A stretch of 64,000 nt of DNA from Trichomonas vaginalis G3. Lineage: Eukaryota > Parabasalia > Trichomonadida > Trichomonadidae. The stretch spans positions 24,399,585 through 24,463,584 of the forward strand of contig NC_067205.1 in NCBI RefSeq assembly GCF_026262505.1. Reading direction: 5' to 3'. Every line of letters starts with the position of its first letter. Within the stretch, counting starts at the first letter, position 1. A program made the translations under genes and the position numbers. The notes below the pieces were generated by a model. That model worked only from the letters and a program-made list of their open reading frames with translations, had not been told where the DNA came from and made no database searches. This document shows positions 36,339 through 45,246 of this stretch, one piece after another.

Positions 36339-38463
36339 TTCAAATACAACTGTCTTATTTGTGTGCGAGTTGCATGTTTTTAATATTATTCCTACATTGT
36401 TCTCCAATTTGTTTATAAATCTTTTTAAAAAATTCCATTTTTCAATAATTGAAGTACAATTTGTCTGCCAAACTGAAAAAATTATCGTCACGATACTATG
36501 CCGGGGTTTGTTTTTCTCTTTAATTTAATAACTCCATAATATGGGAAGTACCCAATATTATTGGTTATTAATGAACATATCATCTCTAAGATCTTATCTT
36601 AGAGCTAATATTACTATGGACTGTTAAAATGGGCAGTTCTCTAACTCAGAAAACTTTTATTCATGCATAATATTATCAATAACATTCTAATTAACAATGA
36701 TACTCAAGAAAACTAAACATTTTAAAGAGCATATTTTCACTGCGGATTTATTTCGGTTTGTCAAGTTTTTGAAAAAATGAAAATCTGAATGGAATCATTC
36801 GATTAGATTGGAGTTAAACCATATAAACAGAGGATCTACTTTTGGATTGTTTTGCTGGCGCACTCAATTAGGATTGTTTAAAAACCGAAGTCCATTCATG
36901 CGATAAAAATCACAAACCTCTATTTGAATTGTACGTATTTTTACACAACACGTTTTGTTATCCGAAAGCATTAATCGGTAGAATCAATTTATAGCGGCTG
37001 ATGTCAAATTTTGCCAGTACGTTATTTTGATTTCCACATTAATTCCGAATTATAAGGGTATAATTTCTACTGATAAAGATATTAATGCAAAAACGATAAA
37101 AAAAGTTCGGATGCATAACAAACAGCATTTTCAAAATTGAGAGGATTGCCATATGAACTACCTTATCCTAATGAGTGTACAACGAGTATGAATTCGGTTT
37201 GTTAAATCTCAAATGCATAAAAATATAGAGTTATAAAAAAAATCACAATATTATGTTTTTCTGAGTTGAAATGCTATATTTCATCATTCCAACTGCCGCA
37301 TCTTATTCGCCATGTGGTTTTTAGTAAAATCATGCATTCTTGGTTTCCTGACACACGTCAGACGAATTAGATATTTCATTCAATTTGAAAAAGAGCTTTC
37401 AATTATGGCAGTTTTTGACATAAAATAAAAAAAAACTATCTTTTTTCCAACACGAGAAAATGCACATGTACTGAAATTAAATTTCAACTAAAGTTTTTCT
37501 TGTTAGATGGGTATGAATCTAATAATATTATTTGATTTCGAATGCAAAATGGAAGAATATTGAAATTAAAATTCTTGAAACATATCAAATTAAAAAAATT
37601 GTAATCCATTTCAATTACAGCATAAAATCAATCGAAATTAATTTATTTTGCGCATAATTTTATGGTAATAATTTAATATGGAATATTATCGAATTTCATT
37701 TTTGATTTTTGTAAAAAAGGAATTATGCTAATATATCAAGTTAGCTTAGAAAATGCATCATGATGTTTTTTTCCGCTGAAATTACTTTTACTGTTGATAT
37801 CAAATTAAAATTCCATTTCTTGTTATTAATTTAATCAATCTATTGATTCATTTGGCTATTTTAACTAATAATATTGCAAATAATATCTTTCGAATTGTTA
37901 TATACACAGAGATATCTGATGCTTCATTTAATTAACAACTAAAATGATTTTAAAATGATGCAAATTAGTAATACATTGTCGCATTGTATGTTGTATTGAA
38001 ATAACATTGAAAATAATAAGAATCTCAAGATCAATATTGAATAATCAAGTTTTGTTGGCTATCAATATTCTAATTACAGAAGCTTCGATAATTCACTTTT
38101 TGATTTTTAATACTGAATTTCATAAACATTATAAGTTGATCATTCAAATTTCTGAAAACTGTGTGATGGTACCCAATTATTTCAAATAGTTCCCATATCA
38201 AAAGGTACTTTAACATTCCAGAACTTCTTAAGGACCAGATTTGAATTGAGACACTGAACTCCTTTGAACCTCAAATATTCTTTTGTGATGTAAAGTATAA
38301 ATTTTTCTGCCAATTGACGTCGTTGGAAAAATTATAACTGAATCATTATCGTTTAAGACTGTTTCCCATCTTAGGTTATTACAAGTATTATTCATTTTTG
38401 TTATTACACTCAAAAGATTCTTATTTCTTGCATTCTGCGTTTGGATCACACGCATTGAATTAA
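36339..38463. other. Host intergenic DNA, no gene seen
   Basis: AT-rich sequence with only short unsupported frames. I see no repeats or RNA genes that I can defend. Confidence 0.45.
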
Positions 38464-39284
38464 TATTGTTGTAAACAGAAATTCATCAAAAGTGACACCT
38501 CAGAAAAGCTAAAATATTGAATTTTTGGAACTTTTGATAGAGCACGTTTTTAAATATTAATTAAAGTAAATGTATATTTTGTAAAGATTCTTTGTAATAA
38601 TGAAAAAATATAAAACCAAAAATAATTGTTATAATTTAAATGAAGAAGTAATTTAAAACGATTTTATTTATGATCAAATTTTATATATTTTTTTGGATCA
38701 AATCCATTTTAATAGAATTTATATACTATTCATCTATTAGTAAACACTACCGTATATTATTTTTTAAGCTATCTTATTTTTTGAAATTTTATTCAAATCT
38801 TTGGTCGCAAGAAGAATTGCATGATAAATAAAAACATTTAATCAAAGTCAATTTTATTTTTCATATTCAAATGGACTGAGTGTTAACATTTAACATTTTT
38901 TGCTAATTGTCGTCAAAAATTAGGCGTAAAGCAAAAATTAATATTTCATATGGTTTTATGATAGATAAGCATTATATTCCCACTCATTATATTCGTAAAT
39001 TTTGAGGTTTATCCTTCGCTTTTAAGATCATTGAATTTGATTTTTATATAAAATAGTTATATATTAGAAAATAATATGAGTTTATGTGATATTATTTTTC
39101 AGAAGATTTCATTCTATATGCCTATGAAAAGTACTCTCAAAACTAACTTTTTCCTAATTATAATTAAATCTAGAATATTGTATTATGCTTAGTATTATTT
39201 CATTTTTCTCATTCAATTTAGAATTTACAAATGTCAAAAAATTGAGAGCTGTCACTTTTGATGAATTTCTGTTTATTACAATAT
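38464..39284. mobile_element. MITE-like ~820-bp element
   Basis: The left end reads ATATTGTTGTAAACAGAAAT and on through TCATCAAAAGTGACA. The right end is its reverse complement (TGTCACTTTTGATGAATTTC, then TGTTTATTACAATAT) with small differences. That is a ~30-bp terminal inverted repeat around ~760 bp of AT-rich, non-coding DNA. The target duplication is unclear. Confidence 0.65.
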
Positions 39285-39614
39285 CTAGACTAATCATCAA
39301 AAGATATAAGTAGTGGAATTAAATTTGAAATATAAAATTTTATTTATTTAGCATCTTGATGTTTCTAGTATGCTTTGATGCTCACTTTTTAGAATTTCAT
39401 AATTGTAATTATTAATTAATAAATTTCATATTTTATCATTCAAGTAATTTCTACTAGATTTTGTAATTATCTCTTGTAACACATAAGAAATTAATTATGT
39501 GTAATAGTATTTTGGATAATATTTCATATATTTTGAAAGTAAATTAAATTTAAAAGTTTAATAACAAAAATATACATATATTTCTTCTTGACAAAGACAA
39601 AATTACAATGCATA

Positions 39615-40481
39615 TTAGTTTGTAATGGATTGATCAGTTGAATCAAGGAGAGAATCCGAAAGATGAGAATAATCTTTCTTTGTGCATTTGAAGAATATAA
39701 TTATGCAAATCAACAATATCTGTTGGCAGGCAGCAACAAAAATCGGTAGCCATGTTGACCAATTCTTTTTATTAACAAAAGCAATAAGATATACATTAGC
39801 AAGACCACCAGGTGCTTGCATCAGGAGCATTGCAAGTGATAATGTGCCTAGTCCTTTGATTTTACAAGTAGTATAAATTTGAGGTAAATACTGAACGAAA
39901 GAAATTCCGGAACAGATAAGTCCGAGTACTATGCCGTATGAATTTGTTGCTATTGATAGAAAGCCACTCATCGCTGTAAAATAATAAACAATTAAAACCA
40001 AGAAATCTCCGCCAAACAGTAAAAACGTTACAACTAAATTTATAATTCTGTCTTTTCGTATGTCAGTCGAAGTTCTTTTTGCTCTTTGATTGTTATCAAA
40101 GTAAATAAAATTCATAAAAGCTGTACCGAGAAAAGTATACCATAAAGCGACGAATGTTAAGAATGCCATAAGGTGTGGATAAATTTGTTTGAATGTAGAA
40201 CAAGGAATAGCAAGGAAATCGATTGGATTAAGTATTACGTAGTTTAAAACAAGAGAAAATTGACCAAAACTTATGAAAAATAGAGTGATTGCACTAAGTC
40301 ATTTTGGTCTAGCCTTCACGTAACTTATTAATTGAGGAATAATCGAGACAGCTGAGCCAACAATGAGGAATGTGCCTAAGCATAGACCAAGAACATTAAT
40401 TTGGCTTGAATAAGCAGTTGAATAATCAACGAAACCTGATTGAAACTTGATCTTCATTATTTTGACAATTTTTGAAATCAT
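39615..40481 (-). pseudogene. PQ-loop repeat membrane protein with in-frame stop
   Basis: ATG at 40479-40481. The protein has several hydrophobic helices and two PQ-loop motifs: SIIPQLISYVKARPK near residue 50, and QYLPQIYTTCKIKGLGTLSL. It is the lysosomal/vacuolar cationic amino-acid transporter-like or MPDU1-like family; the exact substrate is unknown. An in-frame TGA right after KARPK (~40299-40301) separates the two parts (39615-40169 plus upstream open frame). The frame is otherwise continuous, so this is either a recent pseudogene or one sequence error. Length is ~288 codons, normal for a 7-TM PQ-loop protein. Confidence 0.75.
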
Positions 40482-40921
40482 TACGATAAAAATTGAATCG
40501 TGTCATTTCTTAGATGAAATGATTAATAACTAGTTAATATGCTCGATTTAAATTTTTTTGTTGGATTTTTGGTTGAAAAATTTTAAATCAAAAATCTTTA
40601 TTAATAAGTTATTCCGATTTATAAACTTAATAAGATGCAATTTCTGAGCTATTCAATTTTCAGATTTCTAGCAAAATTTTTTCGGATCAAAATGAATGTG
40701 ATTTTTCAAACCTCATCAATTTATTGATAGTATATATATACACCATGATGAATGATGGAATATTAAGATGATGATTGGTTAAAATACTTACAATTTCAAA
40801 AATTATTTTTAATGATATGTTTAATTACAAGAATTGATATGACATAGAAGTATATTTATATATATAGTAAACAGTTTAATATGCTTTTCTTTAAAAAATT
40901 AAATATAAAATCAAAATTTAT
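40482..40921. other. Host intergenic DNA, no gene seen
   Basis: AT-rich spacer between the PQ-loop gene and the 40922 gene. Nothing else is visible. Confidence 0.5.
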
Positions 40922-41254
40922 TCATTTAATAATAAGGGAAGGAGATAATACAAGTTCTTCTGGTTCTGGTGTATATGTATAAACAGAATCAACATCATAT
41001 GGATTGTATTTAGGTCCTCTGCAAAATTTGATATCAAATAGTTTGTAAGAGAAATAAATATCGTTAATTGAAACTTTGACTTGTTGTAGATATCTCATTG
41101 ACTTGTATTGGTCGATTTTATAGCCATGAAGAGAAATTATGTCAATTAGTTTGTAATTTGGACTCCAGTAATACAATTGATTGTCTGTGCATGGTTCTAA
41201 AGGTATTTCAGTGATATTTTTCGATTTAAATTCAGGAACATCGAAACTAAACAT
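40922..41254 (-). CDS. Hypothetical host protein, possibly N-terminally truncated
   Basis: ATG at 41252-41254; 110 residues with beta-type text (NQLYYWSPNYKLIDIISLHG) and a Tyr/Pro/Glu C-terminus. The frame is open for 12 more codons upstream until a TAG at 41291-41293, so an earlier start may have been lost if an element inserted there. On the other hand, TTTCACA just upstream of this ATG could be a trichomonad initiator (consensus TCA-Py-A/T), which would make the ATG genuine. Family not recognised. Confidence 0.5.
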   Translation of the reverse strand: MFSFDVPEFKSKNITEIPLEPCTDNQLYYWSPNYKLIDIISLHGYKIDQYKSMRYLQQVKVSINDIYFSYKLFDIKFCRGPKYNPYDVDSVYTYTPEPEELVLSPSLIIK

Positions 41255-41697
41255 GAACCCTGTGAAAGTATCAGTATTTGTGATGTTTAACTAGGGCTGT
41301 ACAAAATCGAGAAAAACATTGCCGTGCGGTAATATAGGGTCAAAAAAATCGCGCCTCGGCACTATTAAGTGCGCATTATATTTAATATGTCCTTCTTTTT
41401 TTTCTTTTTTCTTCTTCTTCTTTTCCTTTCCTTCTTCCTCTCCTTCCTCTTCTTTCCTTCTCCTTCTCTTTTTACAACAACGTCGAAGATCTTCGAATTT
41501 GATTGTTGGAAAAGCATCTATTTCAGATAAAGGATGCCTTTCTCACAGTCAACATACGAGGGTCCTGGCTGAAACGTTCTCAAAAAGCCTGAGATGGTAA
41601 TTCTCTGATCACTCATAGCTGGGCAGGTAGTCATTGCTGACAATACCCGTCTTTATGCATGCACGCTTTCATGTATATGGGTTTACACTATCAATTC

Positions 41698-41748
41698 GCA
41701 AAGTTGTTCCGAATTCTTCCAAAATGGAAGGACCCGAAACAACTTTGC
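41698..41748. repeat. Hairpin 1 (51 nt)
   Basis: GCAAAGTTGTTCCGAATTC, then TTCCAAAATGGAAGGACCCG and AAACAACTTTGC. A near-complete stem with a 5-base loop. Confidence 0.8.
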
Positions 41749-41810
41749 TTGTTAACGATACAGACGCATTACTTTGCATTGATACTGTGCTGAGTTGTGT
41801 AGAAAGTTTG

Positions 41811-41878
41811 ATTAGAGTTGTTTTGTTCTGGTATCTCTCATTTTCTGATGAGAGAAATCAAAGCAACACAACTCTAAT
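41811..41878. repeat. Hairpin 2 (68 nt), ATTAGAG family
   Basis: Starts ATTAGAGTTGTTTTG and ends CAACACAACTCTAAT; the inner part TCTCTCAT pairs with GATGAGAGA. A long imperfect stem, like hairpins 3 and 4. Confidence 0.8.
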
Positions 41879-41918
41879 GAGTTTGTTTTCACTCATTTGT
41901 ATGTAGGTTTTTAGTTCG

Positions 41919-41986
41919 ATTGGAGCTGCTTCATAATGAGATCTCTCATCAATTGATGAGGGAGATCATAACAAAGCAGCTCTAAT
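41919..41986. repeat. Hairpin 3 (68 nt), ATTAGAG family
   Basis: Starts ATTGGAGCTGCTT and ends AAGCAGCTCTAAT; GATCTCTCATCAATTGATGA forms the tip. It has the best stem of the family. Confidence 0.8.
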
Positions 41987-42163
41987 GTATATGCTCGTAT
42001 TAACCGGGTTGTAATGTGTTGTAACGTCAGCTTGTAGTTCGTTTGGGGCCACTTCACATTGAGATGAGAAGAAATGATTAAAGGACTCTGACAGGCTTTG
42101 GCCGTTGATGTTGTAATCGCATTACTTGGAACTAGCTGGATGCTAAGCTGTGTAGAGTGTTCG

Positions 42164-42231
42164 ATTAGAGCTGTTTTGATATGATTTTTCTCATCATAAG
42201 ATTGGAGGAATCATAGCAAAACAACTCTAAT
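42164..42231. repeat. Hairpin 4 (68 nt), ATTAGAG family
   Basis: Starts ATTAGAGCTGTTTTG and ends CAAAACAACTCTAAT; the same length as hairpins 2 and 3, with a different loop. Each member is preceded by TTTG or TTCG and followed by ATG-G/T. Confidence 0.8.
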
Positions 42232-42421
42232 GGGTTTACCATCATCTACTTGTATGTAGATGTTTGGGAAATTGTCTTGTTAATCGATTTTCGAGATGAC
42301 TTTCAAATGCTATAATCAAATGACAAACAAGTCTAAGATTTCTCGACAATACATCAAATCATGATGTTTGTAAGTGCGATGAGATTAGAGTTTTTGAAGG
42401 AATGACAAGAGAAGTAGGGAA

Positions 42422-42439
42422 GCTCGGCATTCGCCGAGC
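42422..42439. repeat. Short GC hairpin
   Basis: GCTCGGCATTCGCCGAGC: a 7-bp perfect stem and a 4-base loop, in AT-rich DNA. Confidence 0.7.
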
Positions 42440-42539
42440 AAATTAAAAATTAACGTATGGATTAAATTTTAAGAGGAATTCAATTTTAATTACGGGTTGT
42501 TCAAATATTGAAAAAAAAAAAGGAAAAAAAAAAGGTAGT

Positions 42540-42573
42540 GGGGCTTCCAGGCACTTCGTGCCCTCTAGCCCCG
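42540..42573. repeat. GC-rich hairpin with inner GGCACTTCGTGCC stem
   Basis: GGGGCTTCCAGGCACTTCG, then TGCCCTCTAGCCCC. Outer GGGGCT/AGCCCC and inner GGCAC/GTGCC stems. The CTTCG loop style recalls the inserts in Maverick 1 (12141, 15928). Confidence 0.7.
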
Positions 42574-42613
42574 AAGATGTTTAGTATAAATGAAGTTTTT
42601 ATTCGGAAAATTG

Positions 42614-42721
42614 TTAGTCTTCTGGTGTGAATTCGGAGGACTCTTCTTCTTCCTCCATTGCTTCTGGGAAGAAGCCTTCTTCTGGGTCGAAAACATTATA
42701 TAATGTTTCACTTTTCACAAA
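42614..42721 (-). pseudogene. Acidic-tail gene fragment at Maverick 2 left edge
   Basis: An open frame of 36 codons without ATG reads VFDPEEGFFPEAMEEEEESS and ends at TAA 42614-42616. It looks like the C-terminus of a truncated acidic protein. It lies where Maverick 1 has its TIR gene, which also ends in an acidic run, but I see no homology. Confidence 0.35.
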
Positions 42722-42793
42722 TTATATATGTTTTCATGTTTTGTCACTTTTCTGTCACTTTTCGGGTAAAAACATTTTTATTATTATATATAA

Positions 42794-43612
42794 ATGAATT
42801 TTACAAAACCTCCGTTACCGTTCTTTGGAAATAAGAGTAAATGTAAAGATATTATATTGAGAGAACTTAAGAAACTACCGAATGGTCTAACATTTGTAGA
42901 TTTGTTCGGTGGAAGTTTCTATATATCCCATTTGTGCCATACAATATTCCCAGACTCAAAGATTATATGCAATGACTTCGACAACTATATGGACCGTCTC
43001 AAACATATTCCAGACACAAACAAAATATTGAAAGAGTTAAAAGAAAAGATACCTATAGGTAAGATGGAACGTATACCATTAGATAACAAAAATATTGTGA
43101 GAGAGGTTTTGAAAAAAGCAGAATATATAGACTGGGATAGTATATCTGCTAGACTATTATATAGTGGTTCTATAAGAGTTCATGACATTGAAACACTTAT
43201 GTCAAAAGTTTTATATCTTAACTATACAAATGTTTTCAAAGAGAACATAGAAAAATATATTGAGGGTATAGAGTTTGTGAGATGTTATTGGACAGAGTTG
43301 TATGAAAAATATAAAGACAAGGAAAATGTTTTCTTTATAGTGGACCCGCCGTTCTATAACACATGGGATTTTCAATACCAAGTAGACTGGACTTTGAGAG
43401 ACTCTTTAGAAACTTTAGACGTTATACATAACCATCCATGCTTTTACTTTACATCCGATAAAAGTGGTTTGGAAACCGTTATGAGATGGTTAGAGGACAT
43501 ACATGACTATGAGTTTAGATATGACAAGATAGAATATGAGAGAGGTCCTATAAACCGGAGAAAGTGTCATAACAAAGAAATTTTATTAGTAAGTAAATGT
43601 GGTTTGAAATAG
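42794..43612 (+). CDS. Dam-type (D12 class) DNA N6-adenine methyltransferase
   Basis: ATG at 42794; 272 residues, intact. PFFGNKSKCKDIILREL is the family N-terminal motif. FVDLFGGSFYISHL is the SAM-binding motif (D-x-F-G-G), and FFIVDPPFYNTW contains the catalytic DPPF (DPPY type). It would methylate adenine in DNA, perhaps marking element DNA. The position as first complete gene, with unbroken frame and all motifs, suggests activity. Such enzymes are typical of phages and giant viruses; the acquisition route is unknown. The start of the next gene overlaps its stop by 16 bp. Confidence 0.9.
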   Translation: MNFTKPPLPFFGNKSKCKDIILRELKKLPNGLTFVDLFGGSFYISHLCHTIFPDSKIICNDFDNYMDRLKHIPDTNKILKELKEKIPIGKMERIPLDNKNIVREVLKKAEYIDWDSISARLLYSGSIRVHDIETLMSKVLYLNYTNVFKENIEKYIEGIEFVRCYWTELYEKYKDKENVFFIVDPPFYNTWDFQYQVDWTLRDSLETLDVIHNHPCFYFTSDKSGLETVMRWLEDIHDYEFRYDKIEYERGPINRRKCHNKEILLVSKCGLK

Positions 43613-43728
43613 GACTACTTGTTTTAGGTTTTTTCCATTGTGTCATTTATTTCTTTGACGTGGCAGAAAGATATAGAGAATATGAAGATGAACCAATGCC
43701 TGCAAATGTTCAGTATATGTACTCGTAA
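43597..43728 (+). CDS. Small single-pass membrane protein
   Basis: ATG at 43597, overlapping the methyltransferase stop; 43 residues. One hydrophobic segment (IGLLVLGFFHCVIYFF) is followed by a charged tail (DVAERYREYEDEP). Too short for the frame list but open and well placed between two real genes. Function unknown; a virion or lysis membrane peptide is possible. Confidence 0.5.
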   Translation: MWFEIGLLVLGFFHCVIYFFDVAERYREYEDEPMPANVQYMYS

Positions 43729-43751
43729 GAGATATTTTTATCTAATATTAA

Positions 43752-44114
43752 ATGGACGCACAGAACTTAGCGAATGCACAGCAACCTGGACAACCAAACC
43801 CAGAGAATATTCCAAATGAAGTTAGAATACAAACTGCAATGGCAAACTATGGTCAAGTGCCAACAGATGTACAAATGCAAACTGCCATGTCAAATGACGC
43901 TGCGTTAGGTTTGCCACCATGGTATGCAAATATGAGATGGAAAGAGTTTTATACAAACCCTGAAGTGGGATATAAACAACTTTATGCAGATGACGCGAAC
44001 ACAGGAGTTGACCCAGAATATGTTTTCTACCAGAGGAGAAACAGAATGTATGAGCTCCAGTTAAAGAATGCTATGGAACTCAACAGGAAACGTAAGAGAC
44101 TAGGCGGACATTAG
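43752..44114 (+). CDS. Hypothetical protein with Gln/Asn-rich repeats
   Basis: ATG at 43752; 120 residues. The N-terminal half has two near copies of VxxQTAMxN (IQTAMANYGQVP, MQTAMSNDAALG). The second half has aromatic/charged text (WYANMRWKEFYTNPEVGYKQ) and a basic end (LNRKRKRLGGH). It lies in a plus-strand run with the membrane peptide and the pVI-like gene, so it is probably structural. No family recognised. Confidence 0.6.
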   Translation: MDAQNLANAQQPGQPNPENIPNEVRIQTAMANYGQVPTDVQMQTAMSNDAALGLPPWYANMRWKEFYTNPEVGYKQLYADDANTGVDPEYVFYQRRNRMYELQLKNAMELNRKRKRLGGH

Positions 44115-44132
44115 ATTTTTACATATAGTAAA

Positions 44133-44375
44133 ATGGGTTTCTTCAGTAGTATTGGAAACTTCTTTCGAAATGTTGGAAGAGGTATATGGAATGGAATAAA
44201 AACCGTAGGAAGAGGAATTTGGAACGGTGTCAAAAATATTGGTAAAAGGGTAGGTCAGTTCGTTGGTATTATACCTAAAGACCCTGAACCAGAAGAGCAA
44301 GCTCCTGTTATACAACAGCCTGAACCTGCACCACAGTCTAGTTGGCAACCAAATCCAACACCTCAACCGTATTAA
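44133..44375 (+). CDS. pVI-like amphipathic minor capsid protein
   Basis: ATG at 44133; 80 residues. The N-terminal 45 residues carry two copies of GRGIWNGxK(T/N) in an amphipathic Gly-rich helix (NFFRNVGRGIWNGIKTVGRG). The remainder is Pro/Gln-rich (PEPAPQSSWQPNPTPQPY). This composition fits membrane-lytic pVI-like proteins inside adenovirus-like capsids. It ends 5 bp from the convergent penton-like gene. Confidence 0.6.
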   Translation: MGFFSSIGNFFRNVGRGIWNGIKTVGRGIWNGVKNIGKRVGQFVGIIPKDPEPEEQAPVIQQPEPAPQSSWQPNPTPQPY

Positions 44376-44379
44376 AAAA

Positions 44380-45228
44380 TTATATTTTTACCGTTCGATA
44401 GTAGTTGTATATGAAACTAAGTTCTAAGTAAAAAGCATGGTATAATGGAATTATTCTTTTTCTTCCATCTGTAGTAAACCATACTTGAAAGTCTGAAATA
44501 CTTCCACTTGGTGGTTCGTATAACTTTGTAGGTTTTTCGTAAAAGTCATTTGCCAAGCATAAGAAAGAGTTTTGGGCGCCAGAAAATGAAGCATGAACAA
44601 TAATAGCATCTTGGTCGAAAACATTTTCATATGTTCCATTAGGGTTTTCGACTTCATAAAAGTCTGGGTGTACTGGATATGCTGCAGGCTGATTTAACAT
44701 CCTCATAAATCTATACCATGCCAAGTTGTTATATTTTGTAGAAATATAAACGTTTTCTCCAAGGTCTTCTATTCTATTGATTTTAACAGTTGCATTTTTC
44801 CTGTCATAAATAATATCGAGATGGTACTCTCCCTCGTCAATGTTATACTGGTTTGCATATTCGAGATAGATATCGTTTATTTTTTCTTGAAAAGCTTGAA
44901 GAGTTGTTTCTAAGTTTACAAGCAAACTAACTTGTAAAAGTTTTCCCTGTTCAAATTTCTCATACATACGTTTTTCTTTGTTATAGTATCGAACTTCAAA
45001 ACCGACCGTAAATGGGAAACCATGTATGGCTTCTGAAATGAACTTCATTCTACGAAAGCCAATAGCTTTTGTGACAGATGGGTCTCTTAGCCATCTTAAT
45101 GGGTAGTCAAAACGATAGCCTTCATGCTTTACGGTCTCTGTCTCAAACTTTTGACCGACATTAGTAAAAAGTTCATCTAATGGTTTAGTTGTAGCAACTC
45201 TTGAATTTTCTTTTTCTATTGAAAGCAT
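44380..45228 (-). CDS. Penton-like minor capsid protein (Maverick 2)
   Basis: ATG at 45226-45228; 282 residues, intact. YRFDYPLRWLRDPSVTKAIG near the N-terminus and SDFQVWFTTDGRKRIIPLYH at the C-terminus match the pattern of Maverick 1 penton-like proteins A and C. It would sit at capsid vertices. The fibre gene starts 18 bp away in the opposite direction, as in Maverick 1. A broken paralog lies at 48734-49591. Confidence 0.75.
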   Translation of the reverse strand: MLSIEKENSRVATTKPLDELFTNVGQKFETETVKHEGYRFDYPLRWLRDPSVTKAIGFRRMKFISEAIHGFPFTVGFEVRYYNKEKRMYEKFEQGKLLQVSLLVNLETTLQAFQEKINDIYLEYANQYNIDEGEYHLDIIYDRKNATVKINRIEDLGENVYISTKYNNLAWYRFMRMLNQPAAYPVHPDFYEVENPNGTYENVFDQDAIIVHASFSGAQNSFLCLANDFYEKPTKLYEPPSGSISDFQVWFTTDGRKRIIPLYHAFYLELSFIYNYYRTVKI

Positions 45229-45246
45229 ATTTTATCTAGAATAAAA

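Larger units (their letters stand above)
41291..42613. other. Non-coding region with hairpin cluster, at or outside the left end of Maverick 2
   Basis: Composition changes at ~41291: GC-richer, with a long pyrimidine tract on the plus strand (41390-41475) followed by a row of strong hairpins (listed separately). Frames in it are short and shadow-like. It could be the outer part of the Maverick 2 TIR or a separate repeat; the right end of Maverick 2 would be needed to tell. Confidence 0.5.

Noticed and set aside
40169-40301. Alternative genetic code (TGA sense) from the PQ-loop gene
   Set aside because: All other genes stop normally at TGA, TAA or TAG. A single premature stop or sequence error is simpler.
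41319-41906. Frames of 90-93 codons in the hairpin region
   Set aside because: One is a pyrimidine-tract artefact (Ser/Phe/Leu run); the other runs through two hairpins and has no protein-like pattern.
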